From Rhizobium sp. 9140 (GTDB lineage: Bacteria; Pseudomonadota; Alphaproteobacteria; Rhizobiales; Rhizobiaceae): a DNA stretch of 64,000 bases. Location: contig NZ_FJUR01000001.1 in assembly GCF_900067135.1 (NCBI RefSeq), positions 3,605,123 to 3,669,122 of the forward strand, in the 5' to 3' direction. Position 1 is the stretch's first letter; each line of letters begins with the position of its first letter. Positions 48,084-57,772 of this stretch are shown one piece after another. The position numbers and the translations under genes were made by a program. The notes under the pieces were generated by a model. That model made no database searches. It saw nothing but the letters and a program-made list of their open reading frames with translations, and had not been told where the DNA came from.

Positions 48084-51000
48084 TGGCCCCTCACATACGG
48101 GCGCTTCTTGATCTGATCGAAGCGGGCCGGCAGGTTCTTGTCGTAGGCGCGAAGGCCCTTGGCGACACCCCGATCAACGGCGTCCTCGATGTCGCGATCG
48201 CCGCGCGGGTTATCGACGTAGACGTTGATTTCAGACTTGCCGGCACGCACCGGGTCGTTGGCAGCCGACGCCATCCTGCTCTGGCCCTGTGAGGGGTAAA
48301 CAGAAGCCGGCGCGCCGATCTTGGCGACAAAGCCTCCCTTGTCATAGCCGCGTCCGGAGTTCAGACCTTCGAGCATACGGCGAACGCCGGGCTGTGCGAC
48401 GACGCTGGCCTTGACGACGTATTCTTGCCCATGGACGAAACCGGCAATATCGCCCCGTCCGCCGTTCCCGGTGTAGCCGCCGACGTCGTACAGACCCTTG
48501 CCCGGATTGTTGACGGCGAACGTGGACTGCGCGCCGTTCGGCACGAAGGTCGGGAGAAAGGCTGTCAGCAGCGAGCCGAGAATTCCGCCGCCGCCAGACG
48601 ATGGTGCGGCCGGGAAGAAATTGGCCATGTTCTGACCGACCTGTCCGAGACCGCTCCCGAACGTGCCGAGCCCTTCCGTAGCAACCGATGCCGTGCTCGA
48701 AAGATTTCCGACCGTCTTGCTTGCGGACTGGCCCGTCGTCGCCAGCTTTTCCAGCGCCTTGGACGCCGTATCGGCGCCTTCATTATTCTTCCCGATGCCG
48801 TCCCAATTGCCGATACCGACGCGCTTCGCGCCATACCAAGCGCCCCAGCCGTTCTGTGATGCCTGCTGGAGAGCAAACTTGGTTGCCTCGGGGCCGTTTG
48901 CCGCCAGCGCCGGGTCCAGACCGGTCTGCTTCTGGAAGACATTCCCCAGACCGCCGCCCTTGTAGAGCTGAAACGGTCCGTAGGATTGTTCACGGATACC
49001 GTTCTTCACGTAGCCAGACTGCAGGTTCCAACTGCTCAAGCCGCCTTCGGATTGAGCAACCCTCACCGCAGTGTCGGCATTGATGTTGTATTTCGGTGCC
49101 CAGGTGCGGATGAAGGATTCGACATCCGTTACGGCGCCCAGCGGTTCGCGTGTGACAGGGATCAGCGGAGCGGCGTAGGACTGAAAGCCGCTTGCTGTCG
49201 GTGTGTTCTGGTTGGCCGCGACCGGCGCACCTTTCAGGAAACGGCCGAGCACATCCGACAGCTCCGGACGATCGCCGCCCAGAAGCATGTTTTTGATCGA
49301 GTTCGAGCCCAGCTCCTGGAAGAACTTGCCGACATCACCGAGAAGGCCGTTCAACGCACCTTTGAAGTCGCCTTTAAGAAGCGAGCCGAGGACGTTGTCG
49401 ATCGCGGTTTCGCCGGCGGACTGGAACATCTGCCATGCCGCCGTGGCCTTCTCGACCTCCGCTGTCTGGTTGGCGATCTCCCGCGCGTTGCGCCGGATCT
49501 GCTCGGCCTCGGCCGACAGAGCCGAATAGCCGCGCGCCCGGATCATCTGCTCGGCTTCGAGAACCGCCAAAGCCTTTTCGCGTTCGGCCGTGCTGGCGCC
49601 GACCAGCGTCTTCTCAAGGCGCAAGCGCTCCAGATCGTCATCCTGCCCCTTGATGACGTCGATCGCGCCGGCGCGGCGTTGCTCAAGCTCGCTGGCAGCT
49701 GCCGCATCCTTCGCAGCCGCCAGCGCCTCGGCCAGCTTCCTCTGTTCCTCGCCCTGGGCAGCGGCCGCAGCGGCGGCAAGCGGGCGGAGTTGGATTTCCG
49801 TGCGCAGAAGAGCCTCGGCTTGGCTCGCCGTGATATTGCCGGCCGCGACCTGATCGTTAAGGCGGCGCCGTGCTTCGACCTCCTCGACCAGCTCGGCCGA
49901 CTGAAGGCGGGAGGCGGCGAGCGTCTCTTGGATGACGCGGTTGCGTGCAGCGGCAATGCGGGACGATGCCTCGGCCGTGGTGATTTCCTCACCGGCCAGC
50001 TGCAGGCGCTCCCGATCAGCCATCAAGCCTGCGAGCACCACAGGGTTTCGTTCCGTCTGGATGCGGATGTCGAGTGCCGCGAGTTGGTTGGCGCGCTCCT
50101 GCGCCGGGATCAGGGTTTCGAGCGCGCGCTTCTTGGCGTCGATCGTGGCCGTTATGTCAGCGCGTTGGCTGTCGAGAAGACCAGGTGCGTCAAGGCCGCT
50201 TTGGGCCTTGATGAGGCTGTCCTCAAGATCGCGGCGGGCACGCGCTGCCGCCGTTGCCGGGCTGGCGTTGGCGGTGTCGAGTGCGCCTCGAGCCGCGGCA
50301 CGGCGCTTTTCCTGTTCGCGATCGCGCGCCTCGTTGCCGCGCCGCTCCATGTCTTCCTGCCGGAGACGTTCGAGTTCGGTACGCGCCGTTTCTACGTCGC
50401 TGTCGAAAAAGCCGTCGCCGAGTATGCTGCCCTTACTCTTGGCCTGAGATCGCCTCGCCGCATCATATCTTTCGGTCGCTTCAGCCAGAGCGTCGGCCGG
50501 AGACGGGCCGTTGAAAGACCGATCGATGGATTTCCCCATCCAGTCGTAAGCATCACTCGCAGCCTTGGCGACACTGTTCCAAGCACGACCAAGCGCCGTG
50601 GTCGCTTCGCTGGCGTTGGCCAGCCGGCCCGGAAGAGCAGCCAGCAAGACCTGCTGCGCTTCAGTGAGCCGGTTCTGTGCCGTCAGGCGGCGCGCATACT
50701 CGGCGGTCGCCGCATCGACCAGCCCATATTGGCGGTAGAGGGTGTCGATCGCCTTGGACGGATCGGCGAACATCTCGGCCAGTGCCGCGCCCGCCTCGTC
50801 GGCCGACACGCCGATCGTCGCGCCGAAATTCTTGCTGATGGCGATCAGCTGCTCGAAGTTCTCCGAGGCGATCCGGCCGGTCCGCAGGAACTGCGCTTCC
50901 ATCGTACGGGCCGACGCGACGGAGATCCCGGCCGCCGCTGCGCCGTTCTGAGCCGCCGCCTCCATGCTCGCGGCACTGCCGGCAGTCGCGCGACCAATCC

Positions 51001-52234
51001 CGGACGCTGCGGTCTCGACTTCCTTGATGGAGCCGAGATAGTCGTTCCAGGCCATGGCGCCGAGGACGACGGCCGCTGTCGTGCCGGCAATACCGACCCG
51101 CAGCGGCGTGATCGCGGCCATGGCTGCCTTGGCGGCATTTCCCATGCTGCCGTAGATCTGCATGGCCTGCGGACCCTGCTGCAGAATGACCTGGGTGATG
51201 GGCATGCCCAGCGCCAGCGACTGGACGGTGTCCACGCCTTGCGTGAAGAGGTTTGCCTGTTGGTCCGGACGCAGGCCCTTGCTACCCGTGATGCCCTTGC
51301 GCGACTGGATCAGCCCGAGCGTCGCCTGACGCTCACGGCTGATCGCCGCCGTCATCTCGTCGTGCGAGATCGCGCCGACCCTGTTGGCCTGACGGATGTC
51401 CTCGATTGTCTTGCGATAGGCCGTGAGAGCCGCATAGCGCGGATTGTAGGCCTGCCGCAGCCGATCGCGTTCGTCCATGAAGGCGGTGATGTCAGCGCTG
51501 CGGTCCGGCTGGATCATCTGCGACTGGACGATGGACTGTGCAGACTGCTTACGCCGGGCAGCGAGGCGCTCGGCCGCACCGGCCTGCTCTTCCATAGCCC
51601 GTGTTTCGCGGATCCTCGCATCAATGGCGGTGGACGCCGAGATCGCACCGACGCGCTCGGCCTCGTTGATATCGAGGAGCGCCTTGCGATGGCGTTCCAT
51701 CAAGGCGAACATCGGATCGAACCGCGCCTGCAGGCGGTCCATCTCCTTCAGGTACGCCTCGATATCGGCGCCACGGTTCGGCGTGATCGTCCTCGCTTCA
51801 ACGATCGATTGCGCCTGCTGCTTCTGGCGTGCCGCAAGCCGCTCGGCGGCACCCGCCTGTTCCTGCATCGCGCGCGTCTCGCGGATCCGCGCCTCGATCG
51901 CGGTTGAGGCCGAGATTGCGCCGACCTTCTCGGCATTGGCGATATCGGTCAACGCCTGCCGATGGCGCTGCATGACCGCGAACATCGGATCGAAGCGCGC
52001 CTGCAGGCGGTCCATCTCGCGGCCATAGGCGGAGAGATCGTCCAAGCGGGTCGTGTTGTTGTTGGCAGCTTCCTTGAGCTTGCCGAGCGCCGTCGTGACA
52101 GCCTGGACCTTCGGCGCGACCGCCTCCGCCTGCTTACCGATGGCCGCGACGGCATTGCGCGCCTCCGTGCCGCCGGTCTTGGCGCCGGACGGATCGACGG
52201 TGACGCCGATCGCGATGCGATAGGCGGCCGTCAT
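48080..52234 (-). CDS. Tape-measure protein with a different lysozyme-like domain, copy B
   Basis: 1,384 aa. Residues 1-1,030 and the last 180 match copy A closely (three N-terminal 91-residue repeats included), but residues about 1,035-1,175 are unrelated: here AVRVAQSEGGLSSW and YGPFQLYKGGG form a lysozyme-like domain with a probable catalytic Glu in QSEGG. A second short variable patch at about residues 585-615 (50,385-50,480) differs as well. The whole protein keeps the same length, as needed for tail length. Confidence 0.9.
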   Translation of the reverse strand: MTAAYRIAIGVTVDPSGAKTGGTEARNAVAAIGKQAEAVAPKVQAVTTALGKLKEAANNNTTRLDDLSAYGREMDRLQARFDPMFAVMQRHRQALTDIANAEKVGAISASTAIEARIRETRAMQEQAGAAERLAARQKQQAQSIVEARTITPNRGADIEAYLKEMDRLQARFDPMFALMERHRKALLDINEAERVGAISASTAIDARIRETRAMEEQAGAAERLAARRKQSAQSIVQSQMIQPDRSADITAFMDERDRLRQAYNPRYAALTAYRKTIEDIRQANRVGAISHDEMTAAISRERQATLGLIQSRKGITGSKGLRPDQQANLFTQGVDTVQSLALGMPITQVILQQGPQAMQIYGSMGNAAKAAMAAITPLRVGIAGTTAAVVLGAMAWNDYLGSIKEVETAASGIGRATAGSAASMEAAAQNGAAAAGISVASARTMEAQFLRTGRIASENFEQLIAISKNFGATIGVSADEAGAALAEMFADPSKAIDTLYRQYGLVDAATAEYARRLTAQNRLTEAQQVLLAALPGRLANASEATTALGRAWNSVAKAASDAYDWMGKSIDRSFNGPSPADALAEATERYDAARRSQAKSKGSILGDGFFDSDVETARTELERLRQEDMERRGNEARDREQEKRRAAARGALDTANASPATAAARARRDLEDSLIKAQSGLDAPGLLDSQRADITATIDAKKRALETLIPAQERANQLAALDIRIQTERNPVVLAGLMADRERLQLAGEEITTAEASSRIAAARNRVIQETLAASRLQSAELVEEVEARRRLNDQVAAGNITASQAEALLRTEIQLRPLAAAAAAAQGEEQRKLAEALAAAKDAAAASELEQRRAGAIDVIKGQDDDLERLRLEKTLVGASTAEREKALAVLEAEQMIRARGYSALSAEAEQIRRNAREIANQTAEVEKATAAWQMFQSAGETAIDNVLGSLLKGDFKGALNGLLGDVGKFFQELGSNSIKNMLLGGDRPELSDVLGRFLKGAPVAANQNTPTASGFQSYAAPLIPVTREPLGAVTDVESFIRTWAPKYNINADTAVRVAQSEGGLSSWNLQSGYVKNGIREQSYGPFQLYKGGGLGNVFQKQTGLDPALAANGPEATKFALQQASQNGWGAWYGAKRVGIGNWDGIGKNNEGADTASKALEKLATTGQSASKTVGNLSSTASVATEGLGTFGSGLGQVGQNMANFFPAAPSSGGGGILGSLLTAFLPTFVPNGAQSTFAVNNPGKGLYDVGGYTGNGGRGDIAGFVHGQEYVVKASVVAQPGVRRMLEGLNSGRGYDKGGFVAKIGAPASVYPSQGQSRMASAANDPVRAGKSEINVYVDNPRGDRDIEDAVDRGVAKGLRAYDKNLPARFDQIKKRPYVRGQ

Positions 52235-52632
52235 TCCTCGTCCTCCTCGGCGGAGGCCGGGTCGCCGTCGTTGAAGAGCGGCAGGACGGCGTCCTCGATG
52301 ACGCGAAGATCCCGGAACACGTCGGGCTCATAGCCCTCGGCATCGAGCACGATCTTGCAGGCGGCATAGTCGAGGCCAATGAACAAGACGCCGTTCTTGT
52401 TCGACGCCGCTCTCCACTGCGTCGAGCACGCGATGAAACCGGAAAGACTGGCGGCGTTCTGGATCACGAGGGCAATCTCATCGTCGTCGGGTTCAGCATC
52501 GTCATCGTCCATGACGAACGTCACGCCGAGCTTCTGGGACTGCTGGCGGAGATCGTCATCGATGATGGTGGCACGGGAGGGATCGACGCGACCGAGGCGG
52601 ACGTATGTCCACGCGACGGCCGCGTCCGTCAG
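52231..52632 (-). CDS. DUF1799 tail assembly protein, expressed by -1 frameshift, copy B
   Basis: The -1 frame is open from the slippery site to 52,231 and would add about 133 residues to the chaperone (270 aa total). The DUF1799 part is the same as in copy A except for an Asn-to-Asp and an Asp-to-Glu change. The region between the heptamer and the GTG at 52,524 is conserved at protein level, which supports expression through the shift. Confidence 0.75.
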   Translation of the reverse strand: MTDAAVAWTYVRLGRVDPSRATIIDDDLRQQSQKLGVTFVMDDDDAEPDDDEIALVIQNAASLSGFIACSTQWRAASNKNGVLFIGLDYAACKIVLDAEGYEPDVFRDLRVIEDAVLPLFNDGDPASAEEDEE

Positions 52633-53042
52633 TTTTTTAGGCGGGCCTTGTCGAGCGTGACGGCGTCCTGGTAGGCCTTCACGATCGCCACCCTGACCCG
52701 CTCATGTGCCCAGACGGCCGTAAAGGTCTCGGCGGAGAAATTCAGCGGGTTTCCCATCTCGTCAGCGATCTTGCGCCAGTCGCGGACCAGCCGGCGTGCT
52801 GCCGCTTCGTCGTGTTCAGCAACACGGGCCATGATCTCGACCATCTCGGCGTCTGTGGTTTCGGAGTTGATCTCCGAAAGGATCGCTGCACGTTCCCGGG
52901 CCGAGTCCCGGTTGATCTCTTCGGGCAGTAGCTCGAACTGGATCTCGAACGTGTGCTCGACCGTTTTCCCCATCCGGTTCGGGTCGGGTTCCGTGACCTT
53001 CACCGGCCACCAGAAGGCGAGGTTTTCGACGAGCTTGAACAT
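52629..53042 (-). CDS. Tail assembly chaperone (short form), copy B
   Basis: 137 aa. Compared with copy A the changes are clustered at residues about 97-103 (DEMGNPLNFSAETF against DENGEPLAFSPETF) and are otherwise scattered and conservative. The C-terminal KARLKN and slippery stop context are unchanged. Confidence 0.8.
   Translation of the reverse strand: MFKLVENLAFWWPVKVTEPDPNRMGKTVEHTFEIQFELLPEEINRDSARERAAILSEINSETTDAEMVEIMARVAEHDEAAARRLVRDWRKIADEMGNPLNFSAETFTAVWAHERVRVAIVKAYQDAVTLDKARLKN
52632..52638 (-). promoter_or_regulatory. Programmed -1 ribosomal frameshift site (A_AAA_AAC), copy B
   Basis: CTA AAA AAC TGA ends the chaperone gene on the minus strand, with the heptamer in the right phase directly before the stop, exactly as in copy A. 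Confidence 0.8.
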
Positions 53043-53109
53043 GCGGGCGTCTTTCTGAACGTTGCCCCGAAAGGGCTTTGAAACAAGTTTGAAGGCGGGC
53101 TGCTGGCCG

Positions 53110-54039
53110 TCACATGACGGTCAGCAGGAACTCGTCATTGCCGGCGACCGGCGTTGCCATCAGCGGAAGGGTGTTGTTGATCCGCTTGCGCGTCTCGCCA
53201 TACTTCGGCCGGCCGATCTGGACGGCCTGCATGCCGAACTTGACGATGTTGCCACCCTGCTTCCCATGCTGGGCTGCAAGGATGCCGAGATCGCCGGCTT
53301 CGGACTTGGCAAACCAATTGACGGACGAAAGTGCATCGGCACGCATGATCGCCGACCCGGTCATCATGCGATCGACATGCTCGATGGCTTCCTCGTTGAT
53401 CAGGAAGTCCGGCTCGATCTGGTTGCCGATATCGAACGTGATGCCTTCGGTACCGCCGGCATAACCGTGCAGCGAGAAGGTCGTGTTCGCCTTGTTGACG
53501 GGAACCGCCTTCTTGAACGCCGCTGTCGTCAGGGTCGGCAGGGCGGCATCCGAGACCACACCCAAGAGGCCGGTCAGGACGAACCGGAAACGGGGAATGG
53601 CAAGCGGCGCCATGTTCAGCGTCCACGTCCCGCGTGCGCCAAGAAGGATGTGCTGAACGCCGTCGCCATTCCAGCGCACCGACACGCTTTCCTGCGCCTT
53701 GGAGATCGGATTGTACTGAACATCGGTCGCGGCCGTGATGACCTCGCGCATGGCGCAGGCCCGCATCAGCACGCCCCAAGCGGGCGCTGTGCCCGGTGTG
53801 CCGGACCCAGCCACTTCCACTTCGCCGGAGAGCGTGCCGTAGGTTCCAACCAGCGTAACGCCCTGATGTCCCATATACGGAAGGACGAGGTCGCGGCTGA
53901 CCTCCTGACCGGCAGACGGATCGAAGTCCACGTCGGTCATGACCATCGCGTTTGCCGCGCCGGTCGGAATGCTGTCCTCGCCGTAGATCGTCTCGGACTT
54001 GACGAGGATGGCGCGGTTTCGCCAGTAGCGCTTTGCCAT
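53110..54039 (-). CDS. Major tail tube protein, copy B
   Basis: 309 aa, differing from copy A at about five residues (for example GTAPAWG for GTPPPWG and SSVNW for SAVNW), although the DNA shows many silent changes. Purifying selection fits a structural subunit. Confidence 0.7.
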   Translation of the reverse strand: MAKRYWRNRAILVKSETIYGEDSIPTGAANAMVMTDVDFDPSAGQEVSRDLVLPYMGHQGVTLVGTYGTLSGEVEVAGSGTPGTAPAWGVLMRACAMREVITAATDVQYNPISKAQESVSVRWNGDGVQHILLGARGTWTLNMAPLAIPRFRFVLTGLLGVVSDAALPTLTTAAFKKAVPVNKANTTFSLHGYAGGTEGITFDIGNQIEPDFLINEEAIEHVDRMMTGSAIMRADALSSVNWFAKSEAGDLGILAAQHGKQGGNIVKFGMQAVQIGRPKYGETRKRINNTLPLMATPVAGNDEFLLTVM

Positions 54040-54041
54040 GA

Positions 54042-54275
54042 TCAGGGGTTCCTTTTCCGCGTGGTGGGCACGGGTTCGTCAGATGTGACGGCCGATGTCT
54101 CTTCGGTCACCGGCGCATCGCTCGCGACGACGGCCGGCGCCGTCTGCCCAGGTGCAGCTGTCGCGGCGTCCGGCTCTGGCACGGCGGGTTTCGGCTCTTC
54201 CGTGCGGCTGACGAGCTGCAACGAGCCATCGGGTTGGCGGACGTAGCTGCCGCCGCCTTCATGATCGGTCATCAT
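54042..54275 (-). CDS. Small Pro/Ala-rich protein of the head-tail joining cluster, copy B
   Basis: 77 aa from the ATGATG overlapping the previous stop. The N-terminus (GGGSYVRQPDGSLQLV) is identical to copy A, while the low-complexity rest differs at around ten positions. A long open frame continues upstream of this start but is unsupported because it runs against the gp37-like gene in another frame. Confidence 0.6.
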   Translation of the reverse strand: MMTDHEGGGSYVRQPDGSLQLVSRTEEPKPAVPEPDAATAAPGQTAPAVVASDAPVTEETSAVTSDEPVPTTRKRNP

Positions 54276-54697
54276 TCGGTCTCCAGGTAGCGGCTCGTCT
54301 GCCACGTCTGCACATAGACGGTGACACCGTTGCCAAGCGGCGCGGCCTGTGCCGACACCAGTTCGAAAAGGTCGCCTCGGGGATCGACCGACCAGCCGGC
54401 AAGCGCCTGCTCGATCGCGCCCTTCATCGTGTCGAAGTCGAGCGCACGTTGCGCGCCCTGGACGTCGGCATGCCGGCGCAGGACAAGCGCCACGAGGATT
54501 TGCGCGTGCACGAGCTGCTCGAAACCACCCATCGCAAGCGTGTTGGGCTCGGCCTGCTCGCGGTAAGGGATGACGAAGACGGTCCCGTTCTTTGGAGCCG
54601 TCCCTGCGCTGATCGAGGCAAGATCCTCGACCGGCAGCACGTCGGAAACCGCCGTGCCTAGCTCGCTCTTCAGACGGGTGATGACGGCCGCGATCAA
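54272..54697 (-). CDS. Mu gp37-like tail terminator/completion protein, copy B
   Basis: 141 aa, identical to the copy A protein as far as I can see despite silent DNA changes. It overlaps gp36 by 4 nt. Role as tail terminator/completion protein is inferred from synteny. Confidence 0.65.
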   Translation of the reverse strand: MIAAVITRLKSELGTAVSDVLPVEDLASISAGTAPKNGTVFVIPYREQAEPNTLAMGGFEQLVHAQILVALVLRRHADVQGAQRALDFDTMKGAIEQALAGWSVDPRGDLFELVSAQAAPLGNGVTVYVQTWQTSRYLETE

Positions 54698-55119
54698 AGC
54701 CAGCCCTCCATCTTCTCGCGAGAGAAGACGGGTTCGGGCCCATCGACCCGGATGCCGTCCGAGGTGGATTGCGCCGGCGCGATGCCGTCAGCGCCGGGAA
54801 GAGCGATCATGCCGCGCGCCGCCTGCTGAAGAGCCGCCATCGCATCCTTGTAATCCCGCACCACGTAGTCGGGCGGACCGTTGCGATGCAGATGGTAGCG
54901 CGCGATCGAGACCGCCCAGGTGGACACGATGGCCGCAACGCTCGACAGCGGCAGGCGGAAGCGAACGGCCAGATAGCCGTTCACCGCGTTGTCGGCATGG
55001 GTGAGCGACGCCTCGACGACATCGGGATCTGCAGCGCCGTCCCCGTCGCGATCGGCGATCTGGAGGATTTCATCCAGGCCGGCGCGTTCGATCAGATCTT
55101 CGAGCGAGGCGTAGTGCAT
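54694..55119 (-). CDS. Head-tail connector, DUF1320 (Mu gp36-like), copy B
   Basis: 141 aa from the ATG at 55,119. Only two or three conservative differences from copy A (ILQIADRDG for ILQVADRDG; ARGMIAL for ARGLIAL). Adaptor between portal and tail. Confidence 0.85.
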   Translation of the reverse strand: MHYASLEDLIERAGLDEILQIADRDGDGAADPDVVEASLTHADNAVNGYLAVRFRLPLSSVAAIVSTWAVSIARYHLHRNGPPDYVVRDYKDAMAALQQAARGMIALPGADGIAPAQSTSDGIRVDGPEPVFSREKMEGWL

Positions 55120-55985
55120 CAGACCGCGAAGCCCTCGTCCCACGTGGAGGCGATCGCCAGCGTATCGAGCAGCTCGGCATGCTCGACGACGGTCAGGTCG
55201 ATCGTGTCGCCGATATCCTTCAGCACGTTGTTCTGCCGGGTGCGGCCCGTGAGAATGAACCGGCGCTTCTCGTGGGTGTAGGCGGGACGAGCGCCCTCGA
55301 CATCGGCAATGCGCGCAACGCGCAGCGCACTGATCTGGGTCTGAAGCTCGGAGGCCATGTTGACCAGATCGCCGACGATCTCGGCCGGATCGTCCATCGG
55401 ATGCCAGCCCTGCAGCGGACCGAGGCCGGCGTGCGTGTCGATGGCGCGCAGGAGCGAAAGGCCGACCGTGGCCTTATCGATCAGGTCGTCGATGTCCGTG
55501 CAGCCCGTCATGTCGAGCGCATATTTCAGGGCGCGCAGATCCAGCGCCTCGTTGCTGGTCGCAACCGGGTCGGCCGCACCCGCGACCAGAACAGCCGTTC
55601 CGCCGTCGGTCCCCTGCGGGATGTCCACGACGGCACCTTCCATGGGACGCGCGGTGACGCCGCCTGCGAGCAGCGCTGGAACCGAGGCGCTCGCCACGAT
55701 CCCACCGGCTTGGATTTTGGACGCCGTGATCGCGTTCGAAGCGAGCTGATCGGCGGTGACCGTGCCATCTCCGATTTCACTGGCGGTGACGGCCTCCGCT
55801 GGGAAACCGCCTATGCTCCCGGTCTGGATGTTCGAGCCATGGATAACGGTCCCGTCCGGCCCGTTCATGCCGGACGGGTCGGATGCTGCCACGGGAGGAG
55901 TGGCGGCATCCAGCGCCGTGCCCAGGACGTCGGTCCCGGCTTCTTCTGCGATCGGCGCGCTGGATGATGTGATCTTCTTGGCCAT
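55119..55985 (-). CDS. Putative head fibre/decoration protein, copy B
   Basis: 288 aa. The fibre-like repeat segment (VTASEIGDG to SKIQAGG) is unchanged from copy A; small changes lie in the N-terminal linker (EEAGTD for EETGTD) and the C-terminus (VVEHAELL for IGEHAELL; EGFAV for EGFEV). It shares its repeat type with the J protein of the same phage. Confidence 0.5.
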   Translation of the reverse strand: MAKKITSSSAPIAEEAGTDVLGTALDAATPPVAASDPSGMNGPDGTVIHGSNIQTGSIGGFPAEAVTASEIGDGTVTADQLASNAITASKIQAGGIVASASVPALLAGGVTARPMEGAVVDIPQGTDGGTAVLVAGAADPVATSNEALDLRALKYALDMTGCTDIDDLIDKATVGLSLLRAIDTHAGLGPLQGWHPMDDPAEIVGDLVNMASELQTQISALRVARIADVEGARPAYTHEKRRFILTGRTRQNNVLKDIGDTIDLTVVEHAELLDTLAIASTWDEGFAV

Positions 55986-56035
55986 GAACGGTTTCCCTTC
56001 GAGCTTTCGGAAAGGAACCGGCCATCCGGTCCCTT

Positions 56036-56067
56036 TCGAAAAGCTCCGGCCGATTGCGCGGCCGGAG
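56036..56067 (-). terminator. Intrinsic terminator-like hairpin inside the late operon, copy B
   Basis: The same 9-bp CTCCGGCCG/CGGCCGGAG stem and CTTTTCG tail as in copy A, between the small membrane protein and head-fibre-like genes. Confidence 0.5.
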
Positions 56068-56090
56068 TTCAGTCATTCCCGCCGCCCGCC

Positions 56091-56342
56091 TTAGCGAGCG
56101 GTCAGGCTGAGACCATGCGTGCGGTAGCTGTGGCGGTAGACGGGCTTCAGGGCATCGATGACGAGGAACACGACGACGCCGAAGATCGGGGCCATCACGA
56201 TGAGCGCGGCGGCCGAGGGCGTGTCCCGCAAAAACGTCATGGCAAGCTTGATGACCGGATAGGCGACGTAGACGGCTGCGCTGACGATGGCGAAAACCAC
56301 GGCGCCGATGACGGAAAAGCTGGATCGGAGACAATATTTCAT
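56091..56342 (-). CDS. Small two-helix membrane protein in the capsid cluster, copy B
   Basis: 83 aa, identical in sequence to the copy A protein (two predicted transmembrane helices). Perfect conservation while flanking spacers have changed argues that the gene is real and used. Confidence 0.6.
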   Translation of the reverse strand: MKYCLRSSFSVIGAVVFAIVSAAVYVAYPVIKLAMTFLRDTPSAAALIVMAPIFGVVVFLVIDALKPVYRHSYRTHGLSLTAR

Positions 56343-56421
56343 GCTGGTCCCTTCGGGTGTTATCCTCCGGCCGGCTGGCCAAAGGGGAGAGCGTGGGCCT
56401 GACGGTCAGGCTGAGGCCAAC

Positions 56422-57357
56422 TCAGGCGGCGACGTTCTGGAAGAAGTAGCCAAGCTCCGGAGCCGACACGACTTCGGCAACGCTTTCGCCAGCGCGCACC
56501 CGGCGCGATCCGCGAAGGCCGATCTTTGGTTCGTCGATCGAGCCGGCGACGCGGGTACCGAACTGAGCCGTCCAGCCCCACGTGGGCACCTCGCCCATGC
56601 TCGACACGATCTTCTCACGGCGGATCAGGGCGCAATGCTTGCCCCAGAGGCGGTAGCGCACGGCCGGCTGGCCGGGACGCGCCGCATTGGCAAAGCCGGA
56701 GCCGACGACGATGTCATCAAGCTCGAGGAGATCGGCAACGGCGCGCTTGTCGGCGAGACCATCGGCAACGCCCGACGTTGTAAGCGCCCGCAGAACGTTG
56801 GGGTTCTGGCGCATCTGAGACCAAGCCAGCCGGCCCATGACAGCAACGTTCGCACGCATGACCATGCTGTCGAGCGCATCCGTGACGGCGCGGATCGGCT
56901 TGCTGTCGGCGTGGCTCCACTGCGAGGTGCCAGACAGAACCTCACGGTTCGTGGTGGGGTAGCTCAGCGGGTTGAACGTCTTGTCGGCGACACGCTTCTC
57001 GCGATCCAGCTCGACGATGTTGGTCAGCTGCTGGACGGCGAAGGCTTCCGGGTCGTAACCGGCCGGCGCCTGCATGATGTCGGCGATCGGAATGATGGCG
57101 TCCTGACCGTAGTCGGCCGTCGCGCCCGTCACTTCTGTGCCGCCGAACTCCATGATGTTCGGCTCGGACTTACGGCCGACCTTGGTGTCAGGGATCGTGA
57201 TCGTCTGGTCGAAGCCGAAGACCATGTACTTGAAGGTCTCGGCCGTCAGACGCGGCTCGAGGCGAGGCATGACCTGATCGGCGATCAGTTCCCCATTCTT
57301 GAAGGCAACGGCGATGCCGGTCAGAACCGGATCGACGGGAAACGGCTGTCCAGCCAT
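56422..57357 (-). CDS. Major capsid protein, copy B
   Basis: 311 aa. Differences from copy A are few: TGATADYG for TAATADYG, TTNREVLSGTSQ for LANREVLTGASQ, GTRVAGSID for GNRVAGSMD and RRVRAGES for RRVRSGES. The two capsids should be interchangeable. Same order of neighbours as in copy A. Confidence 0.88.
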   Translation of the reverse strand: MAGQPFPVDPVLTGIAVAFKNGELIADQVMPRLEPRLTAETFKYMVFGFDQTITIPDTKVGRKSEPNIMEFGGTEVTGATADYGQDAIIPIADIMQAPAGYDPEAFAVQQLTNIVELDREKRVADKTFNPLSYPTTNREVLSGTSQWSHADSKPIRAVTDALDSMVMRANVAVMGRLAWSQMRQNPNVLRALTTSGVADGLADKRAVADLLELDDIVVGSGFANAARPGQPAVRYRLWGKHCALIRREKIVSSMGEVPTWGWTAQFGTRVAGSIDEPKIGLRGSRRVRAGESVAEVVSAPELGYFFQNVAA

Positions 57358-57390
57358 ACGTAAGTGCTCCTGCGGGTGTCGATCCGGGCC

Positions 57391-57762
57391 TTAGCCCTGG
57401 ATGCGATGGGGGTTGATGAAGGCCTTGGCGATATCGCCGGAAACGCCGCCTGTGAGGACGCGACCGACGATGAAGTGATTGACGCCTGCGCCGGGGGCGG
57501 CAGCGACGGCCTTGCCGTTGGCGTCGGCCGTGATGCCGGCGCCGGGCGTCACGGTCCCGCCGACCAGAATTTCGGCTGGGCCGAACAGCACGACATCGAC
57601 GCGCTGGCCGATCTTGGCGCCGTTCGGGTAATCGACAACGCCAGCGATCACGTCGGTTGGTGCCGTCGCCAGCGCGACCTCGCCATCGATGGCGGTGAAC
57701 TTGACCTGGGCGCGATGGGCGAGATCGGTCGAGGCGATGAAGGCTTTGATGAACGGGTTCAT
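57391..57762 (-). CDS. Capsid cement/decoration protein, DUF2190, copy B
   Basis: 123 aa. Changes from copy A concentrate in the exposed-loop region (AEILVGGTVTPG for AEVVVGGTVAPG; LTGGVSGD for LTSGVAGD). Same fold and role inferred. Confidence 0.8.
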   Translation of the reverse strand: MNPFIKAFIASTDLAHRAQVKFTAIDGEVALATAPTDVIAGVVDYPNGAKIGQRVDVVLFGPAEILVGGTVTPGAGITADANGKAVAAAPGAGVNHFIVGRVLTGGVSGDIAKAFINPHRIQG

Positions 57763-57772
57763 GCGGCGGTCC

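Noticed and set aside
48986..51907. 973-codon plus-strand open frame
   Set aside because: Antisense to the tape-measure gene; low-complexity Arg/Leu/Gly translation and no start signal; copy A has it only in broken pieces.
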